Origin: Flavobacterium succinicans LMG 10402
Lineage (GTDB): Bacteria > Bacteroidota > Bacteroidia > Flavobacteriales > Flavobacteriaceae
DNA: 64,000 nt
Reading direction: 5' to 3'
NCBI RefSeq assembly: GCF_000611675.1
Contig: NZ_JATV01000009.1
Coordinates: forward strand, 62,001-126,000
Part shown: positions 1 through 8,755 of the stretch, piece after piece
Layout of the letters: every line of letters starts with the position of its first letter
Position numbering within the stretch: position 1 is the stretch's first letter
The notes under the pieces: generated by a model
What the model was told of the DNA's origin: nothing
Databases searched by the model: none
The model's input: only the letters and a program-made list of their open reading frames with translations
Translations under genes and position numbers: made by a program

Positions 1-1563
1 GAGTAAGGCTTTGGCATTCATTTCAAATCGCAAAACCACAAAGGAACCTTGACTGTGCTTTTTCATGTTGACCAAGAGTTCTTGCAATACCCGATACAGC
101 GCAATTTTTTGCTCTTCTGCTATTTTGTCCCAAGGAATAGTACTAATATCTTTTACGATGACTTGTATTTGAGAAGACGAAAAGCCCGAAAGCATTTCTT
201 TTAGTGCCATTTCGTAGGAAGCACCAGTACCGATGGCACTATTCTCTCTGGAGATATTGCGTGTTCGAGTGTAAATTTTATCCAAATTATCCAATAGCGT
301 TTCTTTTTGAATAGGGTTGTGCAAGTCTTGAGTCTCGGCAAAGGCAATGGTTTGATAGACATCATTAGCCAACTCGTCGTGCAGTTTTTTGGCAATGCGA
401 GTTTCGCTCTCATAAATAGCGGCTTGTTTTTCTTTCTTGCTTTTATTTTTCTGATAGAAATACAAGAGCACCACAGCGATTAGTACTAACAACAGTGTAA
501 AAAACAGTAAATAATTGTTGAATCGTTGTTGGGCTAGGGCCAAGGCATTTTCTGCTTTTTCCGCTTTTAATTGTAAATTCTCATTGCGCTCTTGGGTCGC
601 ATCGTATTTGATTTTGGCAAACTGATTTTTAGCGATTTGCTTGACTTTGCTAATACTGTCATTGAGTTGCAGGTACTGTTTAGTGTAATGGCGAAGTTGT
701 GAAGGACTGCTAACTTCCATCAAGAGTGCCAAGGCGGACAAACGATCTTCAGTACTTTGGATGGCAGTAGCTTTAGCATAGGATTGTTGGGCATAGGTAA
801 AGGCCAGTTGGGGATTAGCCTTTTGATAGTATTTTGCCAAATTACTATAACTGCTAATCAAGCCATAATCAAATTGCAGTTGTTTATGAATGGCTAATGC
901 TTTCTTTAAATAAGCACTACTTCTGGAGTCTTGGATTTTAAAATAACAATAGCCCAAATTGTCCAAAACTCTGGCTTGATGCTCTAGATTGTTTGAACCG
1001 ATTGGAGATTCGTAAAGAGCAGTTAATAACGGAGTGGCTTGCTTATAGCGGTGTTGTTCCATATACACCACAGCGATGTTATTCTGAATGACTGCTTTTT
1101 GTAGCGGTGTATCAGCTAAAGCCCTTGCTTTTTGATAATACTGAATGGCATTGGCGTAATCAAATAAGTTTTCGTAGTTAATTCCCAAAGTGTTGTAAAT
1201 CGCCACTTTGTATTGGACTTCGGTGTTTGGTTTAAAGTATGAAATTGCTTCAGTAGCAGTGGCTTCGCTACCAATATAATCGCCTTGGGTTTGCTGTATC
1301 GCTGCCATTTTGAGCAAAACATAAACAATTTTATCCCCCTCAGTTTTGGTACTACTTTGACTTCGAATTTGATTGTAGTAATAGTAAGCACTGTCGTAAA
1401 CGCCCTTGGCATAAAAATCTTCGGCTTGGGTAATGTATTGATGATAAGCGCTAACTCTAGTTGCCTCGTTTATAGCAGGAGTTTTGCGAGTACAAGAAAA
1501 GAAAAAACAACCCAAAAAGGTTAGAGAAATAAAAAACGGGAAATGTATTTTTTGAAAAATCAT
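1..1563 (-). CDS. TPR sensor histidine kinase (partial, runs off window start)
   Basis: Translating the minus strand from ATG at 1563 gives an unbroken frame to position 1, at least 521 residues. It begins with a lipoprotein-like leader (cysteine after FFS, about residue 24). Tetratricopeptide-like helical repeats follow (about 30-310), then a membrane segment near 355-378. Next comes a LytS/NarL-type phosphoacceptor region, KKLHDELAND, with His395. The frame then enters the ATPase domain, with LQELLVNMKKH resembling the N box. Family knowledge: such flavobacterial kinases pair with a LytTR or LuxR regulator, which would lie outside the window. The C terminus with the G boxes is not visible. 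The signal sensed is unknown. Confidence 0.85.
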   Translation of the reverse strand, partial: MIFQKIHFPFFISLTFLGCFFFSCTRKTPAINEATRVSAYHQYITQAEDFYAKGVYDSAYYYYNQIRSQSSTKTEGDKIVYVLLKMAAIQQTQGDYIGSEATATEAISYFKPNTEVQYKVAIYNTLGINYENLFDYANAIQYYQKARALADTPLQKAVIQNNIAVVYMEQHRYKQATPLLTALYESPIGSNNLEHQARVLDNLGYCYFKIQDSRSSAYLKKALAIHKQLQFDYGLISSYSNLAKYYQKANPQLAFTYAQQSYAKATAIQSTEDRLSALALLMEVSSPSQLRHYTKQYLQLNDSISKVKQIAKNQFAKIKYDATQERNENLQLKAEKAENALALAQQRFNNYLLFFTLLLVLIAVVLLYFYQKNKSKKEKQAAIYESETRIAKKLHDELANDVYQTIAFAETQDLHNPIQKETLLDNLDKIYTRTRNISRENSAIGTGASYEMALKEMLSGFSSSQIQVIVKDISTIPWDKIAEEQKIALYRVLQELLVNMKKHSQGSFVVLRFEMNAKALL

Positions 1564-1608
1564 TTCCCGAAAATATCAAATTAATTCCAATTAATGGAGT
1601 AGCATCTT

Positions 1609-1782
1609 TTATTTTTTTGGAGGAGTGGTTGGAGTCTGACCCGTTGAGTTCCCGCCTAGACCATCATCGGCAAGGATTGAAGTGGTTGCAGAGGGCTTAC
1701 TGGGTTCTATTTCATCATTGGTACAAGAAACAAAGGCCATAACAGCCAATAAAAAACACGAAAGGATAACTATTCTTTTCAT
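1609..1782 (-). CDS. Small putative lipoprotein, 57 aa
   Basis: Starts ATG at 1782 and ends TAA at 1609, directly upstream of the kinase on the same strand (45 bases apart). The leader MKRIVILSCFLLAVMAFVSC ends in a lipobox-like AFVSC, so Cys20 would be lipidated. The mature part is about 37 residues, rich in Ser, Thr, Pro and Gly, and ends in PPKK. I recognise no family. Tiny lipoproteins of this kind often precede kinase genes in flavobacteria. It may be co-transcribed with the kinase. Confidence 0.6.
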   Translation of the reverse strand: MKRIVILSCFLLAVMAFVSCTNDEIEPSKPSATTSILADDGLGGNSTGQTPTTPPKK

Positions 1783-1810
1783 TAGATTTGATTTAAAAAT
1801 TAGACATAAG

Positions 1811-1971
1811 AAGGGCGGTTCGATTATGAAATCGAAGGTTTGTGGTTAAGGAGTGTATCCTTAAAAGCCCTTTGAATTATACTTTTTTGGGAAGTGAAGT
1901 GTGCTAAAACAGTTGATCAAGAATTTATACTTCCCGGATAAATCGAACCCACTGTTTAGTCACACTTTTTT
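1811..1971 (+). promoter_or_regulatory. Structured leader: three-way junction plus terminator-like stem
   Basis: Paired segments visible on the plus strand: P1 1811-1816 with 1867-1872; P2 1819-1825 with 1830-1836 (perfect, 4-base loop); P3 1846-1851 with 1859-1864 (perfect). P2 and P3 sit inside P1, so they form a three-way junction. A long stem follows, 1898-1913 with 1951-1966, ending in six Ts (1966-1971), like an intrinsic terminator. GGGAAGT at 1889-1895 could alternatively pair with ACTTCCC at 1929-1935. GGTTCGATT at 1817-1825 can also pair with AATCGAACC at 1941-1949. This arrangement is riboswitch-like, upstream of the plus-strand gene at 2130. It could also be a small RNA, or act on the minus strand. 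I recognise no known class. Confidence 0.4.
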
Positions 1972-2129
1972 ATGAACTAGTTTTGTACATTTGTTCGTAT
2001 CGCGAAATAGAACAAGAACTAATTCTGTAGCAAAGGAATGGTGTTTCTAGGTGCTAATACTAAGGCGATTCCGATAATTCCAGTAATTCCGTTGAGGTCT
2101 ACTAATTCTAATACAATCCGTTGGTGTTT

Positions 2130-2990
2130 ATGAGTACAATTACTTTTGAAGAATATAAAGAGGGCATAAAAGCGCAATTTCAAGCGATAAAAAGAGTGGG
2201 AATTTATGGTAGCGGTGACTTGTCCAATGTAACACCTGCACAACTGAGAGATTTGTGTTTGAGGAAGGCAGAAAATCAGTTGAATCCAAAAGATGAAATG
2301 GTTTTCAGGTATTTTTTTAATGCAAAAGAAGGGGAGAAATTGACTAGAGCCATTGAAAATTATGGCATAGGGAAATTAAAATCGGTGATTTCTTTTTTAA
2401 AAGGAGAGAAGAATTCAGAAAATCGAAACAGAATAGAATTAGCCGCCATTTTGGTGGATTTTAATCCAAGACCTTTTCATAGTTATTTTACAAACGACGG
2501 GAAGGAGATAAAAGTTGAGAAAGAGTCCATACAAGACCAAAAAGGAGTAAATGAAGAGGCGCTACTTTCTTTGGTTTCTGAAGAAGGTAAAGAGAGAAAT
2601 GGTTTTCAAAAGAAATCAATACTAGACCGTTATAAAAAGGTATGGATTAAAGGAGCTGTGTTGTGTAGTATAGGAATTGGTTTGGTTAGTTTGCTGCCTA
2701 AAAAAGAATGCATGCAATGGAATACCAATCATTATGAAGTTGTAGACTGTAGTAGTCAAAGTAGTAGTGCTATAGATCTACGAATTCCAATAAATAATGA
2801 AAGACTAGGGTTGAAAAAACTTGAACCAAAGACTATAAAAACTTATTTTGAAAATGATCAACCAAGCGTTTGGTATGCTAAAATTGAAGGGAAGATTGAA
2901 CTTTTTAATCAGCCAGGTTTGCATCCCACTACAGGAAAAACCTTAAAACCGATAACGCAATACATTATTAATAAATATCTAAGGGACTGA
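2130..2990 (+). CDS. Hypothetical membrane protein, 286 aa
   Basis: I chose ATG 2130 (MSTITFEEY) over the in-frame TTG nine bases upstream. The N-terminal 160 residues look cytoplasmic and helical (FEEYKEGIKAQFQ, KAENQLNPKDEM). They include a segment LAAILVDFNPRPFHSYF, followed by a charged linker. One membrane segment lies near residues 172-190 (GAVLCSIGIGLVSLL). The C-terminal ~95 residues would be periplasmic and contain WYAKIEGKIELFNQPG and a final KPITQYIINKYLRD. I recognise no family. The stop falls six bases before an IS-like terminal sequence, so the C terminus may be truncated. The structured leader upstream suggests regulated expression. Confidence 0.7.
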   Translation: MSTITFEEYKEGIKAQFQAIKRVGIYGSGDLSNVTPAQLRDLCLRKAENQLNPKDEMVFRYFFNAKEGEKLTRAIENYGIGKLKSVISFLKGEKNSENRNRIELAAILVDFNPRPFHSYFTNDGKEIKVEKESIQDQKGVNEEALLSLVSEEGKERNGFQKKSILDRYKKVWIKGAVLCSIGIGLVSLLPKKECMQWNTNHYEVVDCSSQSSSAIDLRIPINNERLGLKKLEPKTIKTYFENDQPSVWYAKIEGKIELFNQPGLHPTTGKTLKPITQYIINKYLRD

Positions 2991-2995
2991 AAATG

Positions 2996-3150
2996 GTAGT
3001 GTCTCACTAACTGTGTAAGTTGAATATTTATTCTGGAATTTTGTGATTCATAATTACTTAATTTATCATAAATCGTCTTTTTTAGCAAGATGTTCACTTT
3101 CTTTCTCTCTTGTTATCATTGAGCTTAGAAGAATTTAGGTGACCCTGAAT
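2996..3150. mobile_element. Possible IS256-type element end (remnant)
   Basis: The sequence starting near 2997, TAGTGTCTCACTAACTGTGT, resembles terminal inverted repeats of IS256-family elements in Bacteroidota (a comparison from memory). The 120 bases after it are AT-rich and hold no convincing transposase. No partner inverted repeat or target duplication was found nearby. I read it as one orphaned end. Confidence 0.3.
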
Positions 3151-3227
3151 TTGAGAAATTTCAGGTATCCGATTGTACTACCAAAATTTTGCGATTTACT
3201 ATATAATTTGAGTTGTAATCCAAAACA

Positions 3228-3262
3228 AAAAAGCCTGTAAATCCAACGATTTACAAGCTTTT
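3228..3262 (-). terminator. Rho-independent terminator, minus strand
   Basis: GCCTGTAAATC (3233-3243) and GATTTACAAGC (3248-3258) pair with one G-U across a 4-base loop. On the minus strand the stem is followed by a T run (A-rich on the plus strand at 3222-3232). It lies just downstream of the tRNA-like scar, as expected for a tRNA transcription unit. Confidence 0.6.
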
Positions 3263-3285
3263 GCTCTGATTTGAAATTGTAAAAG

Positions 3286-3313
3286 TGGACTGGGTGGGAC
3301 TACAATCGAACAC
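3286..3313 (-). repeat. tRNA 3'-end-like fragment, candidate attachment site
   Basis: The minus strand reads a T-loop-like TTCGATT followed by about 20 bases ending CCCAGTCCA, like a T-arm plus acceptor strand. There is no matching T-stem 5' half, anticodon arm or D arm upstream. Tyrosine recombinases often integrate at tRNA 3' ends and leave such partial copies. The identity of the parent tRNA is not clear. Confidence 0.35.
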
Positions 3314-3589
3314 TTAATACCGATATTGACATTTTTTGAGAGCTTAAAATTATGAGTTAATTGCTTTATTTTTTATCACTTGAATTTTTGGAAGCTTTGA
3401 CGTTGGCATAATCAAGTGTATGTATTTTATTGTACCGATTTAAAACCGTATTTGACCATTAAAATTTATACTCTTTCTGGCTTTTTTTGCTTTTGTGGAT
3501 ACAAGAAGAAAGTGTTCAGTTTTCAGTGGGAGGTATGGCATTTACAAAAGTAAATGTTGGTACTTGCGATTCCACTTTTGTGCCAGTTT

Positions 3590-6500
3590 TCAAGTAAGTC
3601 TTTCTTCAATCAAATCTTTCCAAATTATAAATCCTTTTCTTTCTTCTGAATAATCGTGAAGTATGCGGCTGAAATTCTCGTGTGGATTTACAATAAATAC
3701 TTGTCTCCCATTGTTTCTAATGATGTTAAGGTAATTGTCAACTTGTTTTAATTTGTCAGGAAGTGCCCGTTTGTTATTGTCGAAATGCCAAATATATGTG
3801 GCTTCTTCGGTGTTCAGCGTTTCTAAAATAATGTGAAACCCTTCTTTTCCGGCTAAAAGAAAAACAAACGAAAAAGGATTAAGGACAAATCGAATTTTAA
3901 GAATAGTCCTTTCGTGACGGTCGGCTAAATATTGTAAGTGCTTTTGGTGTTTGTAGTTTTTATTCTGTAAAAAATCATTTAATAATTCATCCCCAGAATC
4001 ATATAGTTTGCAATTAGTTTCATTTTGTAATTGATTAATATCAAGCAAATTTTCTTGACTAACTGCATTTGCTTTACTTAAGAAAGTCTTCGTTATAAAT
4101 TTAAACTTGACTCCTTCAATCAATTCTCTACTGATCTTTTTTAGATCGTTGGATAGTGCCAATTGAGAAATTAGTTTGCTGTTATCAAATTCAGCATAAA
4201 TAGAAACAACGATATTTTTAATTTTGAGTGTCTTTGAAAAATAGGGTTTCAAAACTTCAAACTCTGGTCTGATTTCGAGATTTTCAATATCAAATTCAAG
4301 TTCTGTTTTCATTTCAGGCACATTGTATTTAAAAGCAATGCTTCCGTAGCGAAATTCAAGTTTCTCAAATGCAATCTTTATTTTCTGATTAATGATAAAA
4401 GTGTTTTTTGAAACAGCAATTTCCTCTTCGGGTTCATCAAACAAGGTGGCTAGTTTATCTATTTTTCTATAATAGGTATTTCTCTTCAGAAACATTTTGT
4501 TTAAGTAATCAATCTTGATGTCCCGATAATCATAAATAGTTGGAGCGATTTCCGATCGTTGGACTCTACCGATGTATTGAATCAATTTGCCTTCAAAAGA
4601 AAATGGGTAAACAAGAAACAGACAATTGGTGTTTTGCAGATCAGTTCCTTCACCAAAGAATTGTCCAGTGGTGATTAGTACTTGATAATTCCCTTCTTTT
4701 AGTAATTTCCATTTTGAGTTTTTGGCACTTTCAGAATCTTCTCCACTTAAAGTGATTACTTCATAAGATTGTTTTAAATATTGATTTAGCGAGTCAATAT
4801 GTTCTTTACGTTCTGTAATAATAACGACTTTTTTGTCAGATTTCAATTCATTAATCACATCTTCAAGAATTGATTTGTTTCGAGTAGAATCGTGAACTAG
4901 AATTTTTGATAAAGTTTCAAATTTGTCTGTTTTTGAGTTGAATGGCACATCAAGTTCAGTGTTTCGAATGATAATTTTTGGCCTTTTAGATGTGCTTATT
5001 TCATTTGATTTTATTTCAGCAATTACTTCGCCTAAATGAATAAAAATAAGTTTACTGTCATTGTATTTTCGAAATGGCGTTGCTGTTAATCCATACAAAT
5101 AAAAGGTTTGTAATTTTGAAATTGCATTTCTGAATGTTTCTGCAGGAATATGGTGGCACTCATCTACAATGATAGTCCCAAAGGCATTCAAAATTTTTTC
5201 GGTATCAGGTTTCTCCAACTCTTTTGATAAACTCTGAATCATAGCAACTGTTATTTGCTTACCGATTTTGGTTTTGCCTTGACCTATTTTTCCAATTTCA
5301 TTTTTTGGAATTCCAAGAAAAGTTTCAATTCTTTCAAACCATTGGTCGGCAATTTGTTTGCGATGAGTGATGATTAATGCAGGTTGTTTTTTCTCCGCAA
5401 TAATTTTTAGCCCGACTATAGTTTTTCCTGAACCCGGCGGTGCCACAACAATTCCTAAATCTTTCTTTCCAATCGCATTAATCACTATTTGCTGATGTTC
5501 TAGGAGTTGTGTGTTGACTAAAAAAGAAACCTCTTTTAATTTTTTCCTTTCATCCTTGAAATCATATTCAATTTTACTTTCTCTACAAAATCGAATTACT
5601 TTACCAATAAAACCTCGTGGAATAATTACTTCGTTTTCCTTTTCTTCAATCAGTTTAAAATATCGTTCTGTTCCAAAAGTATTTTTCCCCATTTTCTTTT
5701 TTATTAAAATTTCGGTGTTCAGAAAATTCAATTCTTCTTTTAGAAAATTTATTAGTGGGGTTGAAATGGCAGAGCGATTGATTTTTACAACATTTTCTAA
5801 TCTTATCGTTAATTTTTCATTGTATAATTTTGGTATAATCGAAGCAGGAATATTTTGTAGTGTATTATGAATTTGGTATAATTCATCCAATTTTATTGTC
5901 GAAATTTTTTGAATATTCTTTATAAAATTCCATTGATTTGGAATAGGTTCTAGGCTTTCCATATCAATAAAACAACTGTTTCCCTGTTCATAAGTTTTCT
6001 TATACAACGGAAGTGCTATCAAATTTCCAAATCCTTTTCCAGAAAGAAAATCTTGATTGGGAAACATTCTATCAAAACTGGAACTCTTGTCAAATAAAGA
6101 AAAAACTCCAGTTTGCTCCAAAATTGATATAAATAGCCGTCTGCTTTTTATCGCTGGATAAGGTTGTTCAAAAAATATCCAAACGTGCCCGCCTTTACCC
6201 GAACGAGAGCGTTCCAAATAGGCAGGAATTTCTTTTTCATTACAAGCATTTATAAACTTTTTGCAATCACCAACCCAATCAACTTTGTCAAAATCGGCAA
6301 CAATAAACCACGAAGTATTGTCTTTGAGTAAAGGATAAACGCCAATATGTTGTTCGCCGTTAAGGTGTTTTTCAATTTCCTTTTCTGTAAAAGGCAAATA
6401 TTCTTTATCTACATAATTTTGAAAATTTCCACCATTCATTTTATGAACTCGATACCGATATGGGTCATAAAAATAGGCTGGCATATAGCCACTTTTACTC

Positions 6501-6592
6501 CCTTTTTCCCAACGAACTGCAAATACATCTTCTCTAGCTGTAAAAACAGATTTGAATAGTTGGACTTTATTCATCTCGGCTGATGTTGACAT
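3590..6592 (-). CDS. TOTE-type archaeo-eukaryotic primase/DEAD-box helicase protein, 1000 aa
   Basis: The N-terminal part (about 40-220) matches the archaeo-eukaryotic primase domain of TOTE conflict systems. VADFD at 98-102 gives the metal-binding D100/D102 pair, SGKGGHVWIFF at 131-141 carries the nucleotide-binding His136, and CFIDME at 207-212 is a candidate third motif. A superfamily 2 helicase follows, with Walker A APPGSGKT (384-391), DECH box (477-480), TATPF and a C-terminal lobe containing IGRVQRSE. About 280 C-terminal residues are unassigned. Family knowledge links these proteins to defence against foreign DNA. It is encoded alone on the minus strand, next to an AbiE pair, which supports a defence role. 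The nucleic acid it acts on is not known. Confidence 0.85.
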   Translation of the reverse strand: MSTSAEMNKVQLFKSVFTAREDVFAVRWEKGSKSGYMPAYFYDPYRYRVHKMNGGNFQNYVDKEYLPFTEKEIEKHLNGEQHIGVYPLLKDNTSWFIVADFDKVDWVGDCKKFINACNEKEIPAYLERSRSGKGGHVWIFFEQPYPAIKSRRLFISILEQTGVFSLFDKSSSFDRMFPNQDFLSGKGFGNLIALPLYKKTYEQGNSCFIDMESLEPIPNQWNFIKNIQKISTIKLDELYQIHNTLQNIPASIIPKLYNEKLTIRLENVVKINRSAISTPLINFLKEELNFLNTEILIKKKMGKNTFGTERYFKLIEEKENEVIIPRGFIGKVIRFCRESKIEYDFKDERKKLKEVSFLVNTQLLEHQQIVINAIGKKDLGIVVAPPGSGKTIVGLKIIAEKKQPALIITHRKQIADQWFERIETFLGIPKNEIGKIGQGKTKIGKQITVAMIQSLSKELEKPDTEKILNAFGTIIVDECHHIPAETFRNAISKLQTFYLYGLTATPFRKYNDSKLIFIHLGEVIAEIKSNEISTSKRPKIIIRNTELDVPFNSKTDKFETLSKILVHDSTRNKSILEDVINELKSDKKVVIITERKEHIDSLNQYLKQSYEVITLSGEDSESAKNSKWKLLKEGNYQVLITTGQFFGEGTDLQNTNCLFLVYPFSFEGKLIQYIGRVQRSEIAPTIYDYRDIKIDYLNKMFLKRNTYYRKIDKLATLFDEPEEEIAVSKNTFIINQKIKIAFEKLEFRYGSIAFKYNVPEMKTELEFDIENLEIRPEFEVLKPYFSKTLKIKNIVVSIYAEFDNSKLISQLALSNDLKKISRELIEGVKFKFITKTFLSKANAVSQENLLDINQLQNETNCKLYDSGDELLNDFLQNKNYKHQKHLQYLADRHERTILKIRFVLNPFSFVFLLAGKEGFHIILETLNTEEATYIWHFDNNKRALPDKLKQVDNYLNIIRNNGRQVFIVNPHENFSRILHDYSEERKGFIIWKDLIEERLT

Positions 6593-6661
6593 AATTTTAA
6601 TTGTTCAAATGGTCTATTCTTTAAAGAAATTGCAAGTGAATTAGAATGCTAGATTTAAAGA

Positions 6662-7600
6662 CTATTTTATATGTGTTGGATATAGTATGTTTTGCAATTT
6701 ATCAAATGCTACTTTGTGTTTTTGAGTAGGCATTTTTTCAAGATTTATCATTTTCCAAAGTACTGAAGGAAGGTTAGTAATTACGGTAACATTTTCCATT
6801 TCCAGTAAATTCCAATCAGGAGTTTTGTTTTTGAATGACAAAAGAAATTTCTTTTCATTATCTGTCATCTGAGAATTGATTTGATGAATTAGATTTTCTC
6901 TAGCTTCTTCTAATTGTTCTAATGGAACATCTATTTCAGCCATTTGTTTAAACTCTGTTTCGTAAATTTCACTAATATCTTTTCGATTTGGCGCTAATAG
7001 TTCTGACATTGGTCTTTGATGACTTATTAGAAATATTAAGAATGTTTTTCGTAAATTATCCGTTAGCCCTTCATTTTCGAGAAGAAATTTTACATCAAAT
7101 AAATCTCTTGGATGTTGTCTGTCTAAAGCAGCACATAATTTACCAGCATATAAATCTGGAAGTGATGCTATTTGCATTTCTACATATCCAAACTCTCTTT
7201 CGACTTCTTCAACAACCTCCATTCTTACTTCTGGAAAAACAGTCCCTCTAATTACTGGAGATAATTCTACTTTAATACGTACTTCTCCTTGACTTACAAT
7301 TAAGCGTAGTGCATCGCTTTGGTCGTGTGCATCTTGTACTTTACTTCCCGGTATTTTTTGCCGTATCAGTTTGCTTATTCTTGATAAAGCTGCTTTAATA
7401 TTTATCAATGCTGTTTCTCGATCATCCATTGGTATGTATAGTAAATCGATATCAACCGAAAGTCGAGGAAGTGTTCTGTAAAATAAATTGATTGCAGTTC
7501 CTCCTTTTAGTGCAAAACATTTTTCGGTATCCACTAACGGTAAAACACGAACTAAAAGTTGTACTTGTCTGCGGTATATATTGTTTGCGTCTATATCCAT
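6662..7600 (-). CDS. abiEii: AbiEii/AbiGii-family nucleotidyltransferase toxin
   Basis: This 312-residue protein has the nucleotidyltransferase signature GG (33-34), then S48-x-D50-x-D52 in LSVDIDLL, preceded by FALKGG. This is the motif arrangement of AbiEii toxins (DUF1814), including KLCAALDRQHPRDLFD at about residues 153-168. Family members inhibit growth by nucleotidyl transfer, in some cases onto tRNA. The gene overlaps the end of the upstream antitoxin gene by 10 bases, so the two are translationally coupled. Together they form a type IV toxin-antitoxin and abortive infection pair. The length is normal and no key residue is missing. Confidence 0.92.
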   Translation of the reverse strand: MDIDANNIYRRQVQLLVRVLPLVDTEKCFALKGGTAINLFYRTLPRLSVDIDLLYIPMDDRETALINIKAALSRISKLIRQKIPGSKVQDAHDQSDALRLIVSQGEVRIKVELSPVIRGTVFPEVRMEVVEEVEREFGYVEMQIASLPDLYAGKLCAALDRQHPRDLFDVKFLLENEGLTDNLRKTFLIFLISHQRPMSELLAPNRKDISEIYETEFKQMAEIDVPLEQLEEARENLIHQINSQMTDNEKKFLLSFKNKTPDWNLLEMENVTVITNLPSVLWKMINLEKMPTQKHKVAFDKLQNILYPTHIK

Positions 7601-8376
7601 TTTGGAACTGTTATTTTATATTTATTATCTAATTTTCCGCCTTTTATTATCATTCTGTTTCCAGAACCGAATGTTATGTTTTCTCGATTTATTTTACCCA
7701 ACCAAACATAATTTTGACGGTCTGCAAACCAAAAGAAAAGCCGTTTTACTTTCACATTTTGACAGCATTCCAGCGTTTTTTGAAGATTTCTAGGCGACAA
7801 TGTTGTTAGCCCTTGCATTAATTGATCAGCGTGTTCAAAAGTTGTTTTTTGTGGTACGTCTAACAATACTTCGAGATACGCTCTTTCTGGCGAAGATAGG
7901 ATTAGTTTTCTATTATCATTATCCCACTCTCTCTCTACTGTAAAAGATTGTAATTGTTTGTTTTCTTCTGAATTTTTAGCAAATAAACTATTGGTAGTAT
8001 GTCTAACAAATTTTACATTCAAATCTAAATTTGTAACCCATTCAGGCAGTACATCATTTCCAAACAAATGCACTATTTTATTTTCGGATAATGATAAGTA
8101 ATGAGATAATCCCTGCATTTCAAGTGCTGTTAAACCACCTACAACAAAATCTGTTTTCAATATTGACTGCAAGGAGAAAACTACTGACTGCCAAGATATT
8201 TTACTAGCATTTCTAACATAAACCCCTTTACTTATGGAATCCAGTTGGTTACTTTTTACCAAATTGTCTATTGCGTGACGGGTTAAATTATTTTCCATAA
8301 GCCACTTATGAGTAGTTACTAAACCCTCGGGCATTATTTCGTATAACTCTTTTCTTCGTATTACATTTACAGCCAT
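7591..8376 (-). CDS. abiEi: AbiEi-family antitoxin / transcriptional autorepressor
   Basis: This 261-residue protein is encoded directly upstream of the toxin. It matches AbiEi antitoxins: an N-terminal winged-helix region (KWLMENNLTRHAIDNLVKS, about 26-44), the segment GVYVRNASKISWQSVVFSLQ, and FVVGGLTALEMQGLSHYL (about 77-94). The C-terminal half includes SSPERAYLEVLLDVP, which is typical of the family. Known AbiEi proteins counteract AbiEii without stable binding and repress their own promoter through inverted repeats. Matching repeats are present upstream (8398-8487). The 10-base overlap with the toxin gene fits an operon. Confidence 0.9.
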   Translation of the reverse strand: MAVNVIRRKELYEIMPEGLVTTHKWLMENNLTRHAIDNLVKSNQLDSISKGVYVRNASKISWQSVVFSLQSILKTDFVVGGLTALEMQGLSHYLSLSENKIVHLFGNDVLPEWVTNLDLNVKFVRHTTNSLFAKNSEENKQLQSFTVEREWDNDNRKLILSSPERAYLEVLLDVPQKTTFEHADQLMQGLTTLSPRNLQKTLECCQNVKVKRLFFWFADRQNYVWLGKINRENITFGSGNRMIIKGGKLDNKYKITVPKWI

Positions 8377-8397
8377 AATTTAAAAGTTTAGCTTATT

Positions 8398-8487
8398 GCG
8401 GTGTTAATCGCCGTTATGCAAAGGTAATGTAAATTGGTTGATTTACAGATATTAATTTTAACGGCGATAATCGCCGTTAAAATTAAT
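8398..8487. promoter_or_regulatory. Candidate AbiEi operator: a 37-bp palindrome plus a related half-site
   Basis: A perfect 37-bp palindrome lies at 8451-8487, with 18-base arms around a single A and core ACGGCGATAATCGCCGT. Its right half AATCGCCGTTA recurs at 8406-8416, in the imperfect inverted repeat GCGGTGTTAATCGCC. AbiEi antitoxins are known to bind paired inverted repeats in their own promoter. The spacing to the AbiEi start (22 bases for the first site) fits. Confidence 0.7.
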
Positions 8488-8525
8488 TTATATAAACTTT
8501 GCTTTAAAAAAGTTTATATAAATTA
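8484..8525. repeat. 17-bp inverted repeat hairpin
   Basis: TAATTTATATAAACTTT (8484-8500) and its exact reverse complement (8509-8525) flank an 8-base loop. It is pure AT-rich palindrome, abuts the AbiEi operator and overlaps it by four bases. It could be a bidirectional terminator or a binding site. No strong T run follows on either strand. Confidence 0.55.
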
Positions 8526-8755
8526 TAAAAACCATGACTTTCAGGGTTTATATTGATAACTTTTTTTCGATTAATTTAGGTATATTCCTAAGTCAATTGT
8601 AAAAGTGATTCTGGATTTGATTAAATGCGTAGCTTAAGTGAATATAAATAATATTTATAAAATTAATTTTAAGATTACCCCACTTTAACTTCCAATTTAA
8701 ATTTGATTTTAATATTTGTGTAAATATATCTTTAGTAGGATTATATAATATTAGC

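Larger units (their letters stand above)
2991..3589. other. Gene-poor spacer with IS remnant, terminator and tRNA-like scar
   Basis: This 600-base gap has no credible open frame. It holds the IS-like end, a minus-strand terminator (3228-3262), a tRNA 3'-end-like fragment (3286-3313) and about 270 bases of unremarkable AT-rich DNA before the helicase stop codon. Confidence 0.6.
8377..8755. other. AbiE promoter region and AT-rich spacer
   Basis: The first 150 bases hold the operator palindromes and hairpin. From about 8530 to 8755 there is very AT-rich DNA with no supported gene. It probably contains the promoter of the small gene at 8756. Confidence 0.5.

Noticed and set aside
2019..2130. A minus-strand peptide ending in VDLNGITGIIGIALVLAP, bacteriocin-like
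   Set aside because: It has no start of its own outside the antisense of the gene at 2130 and no leader or export gene nearby.
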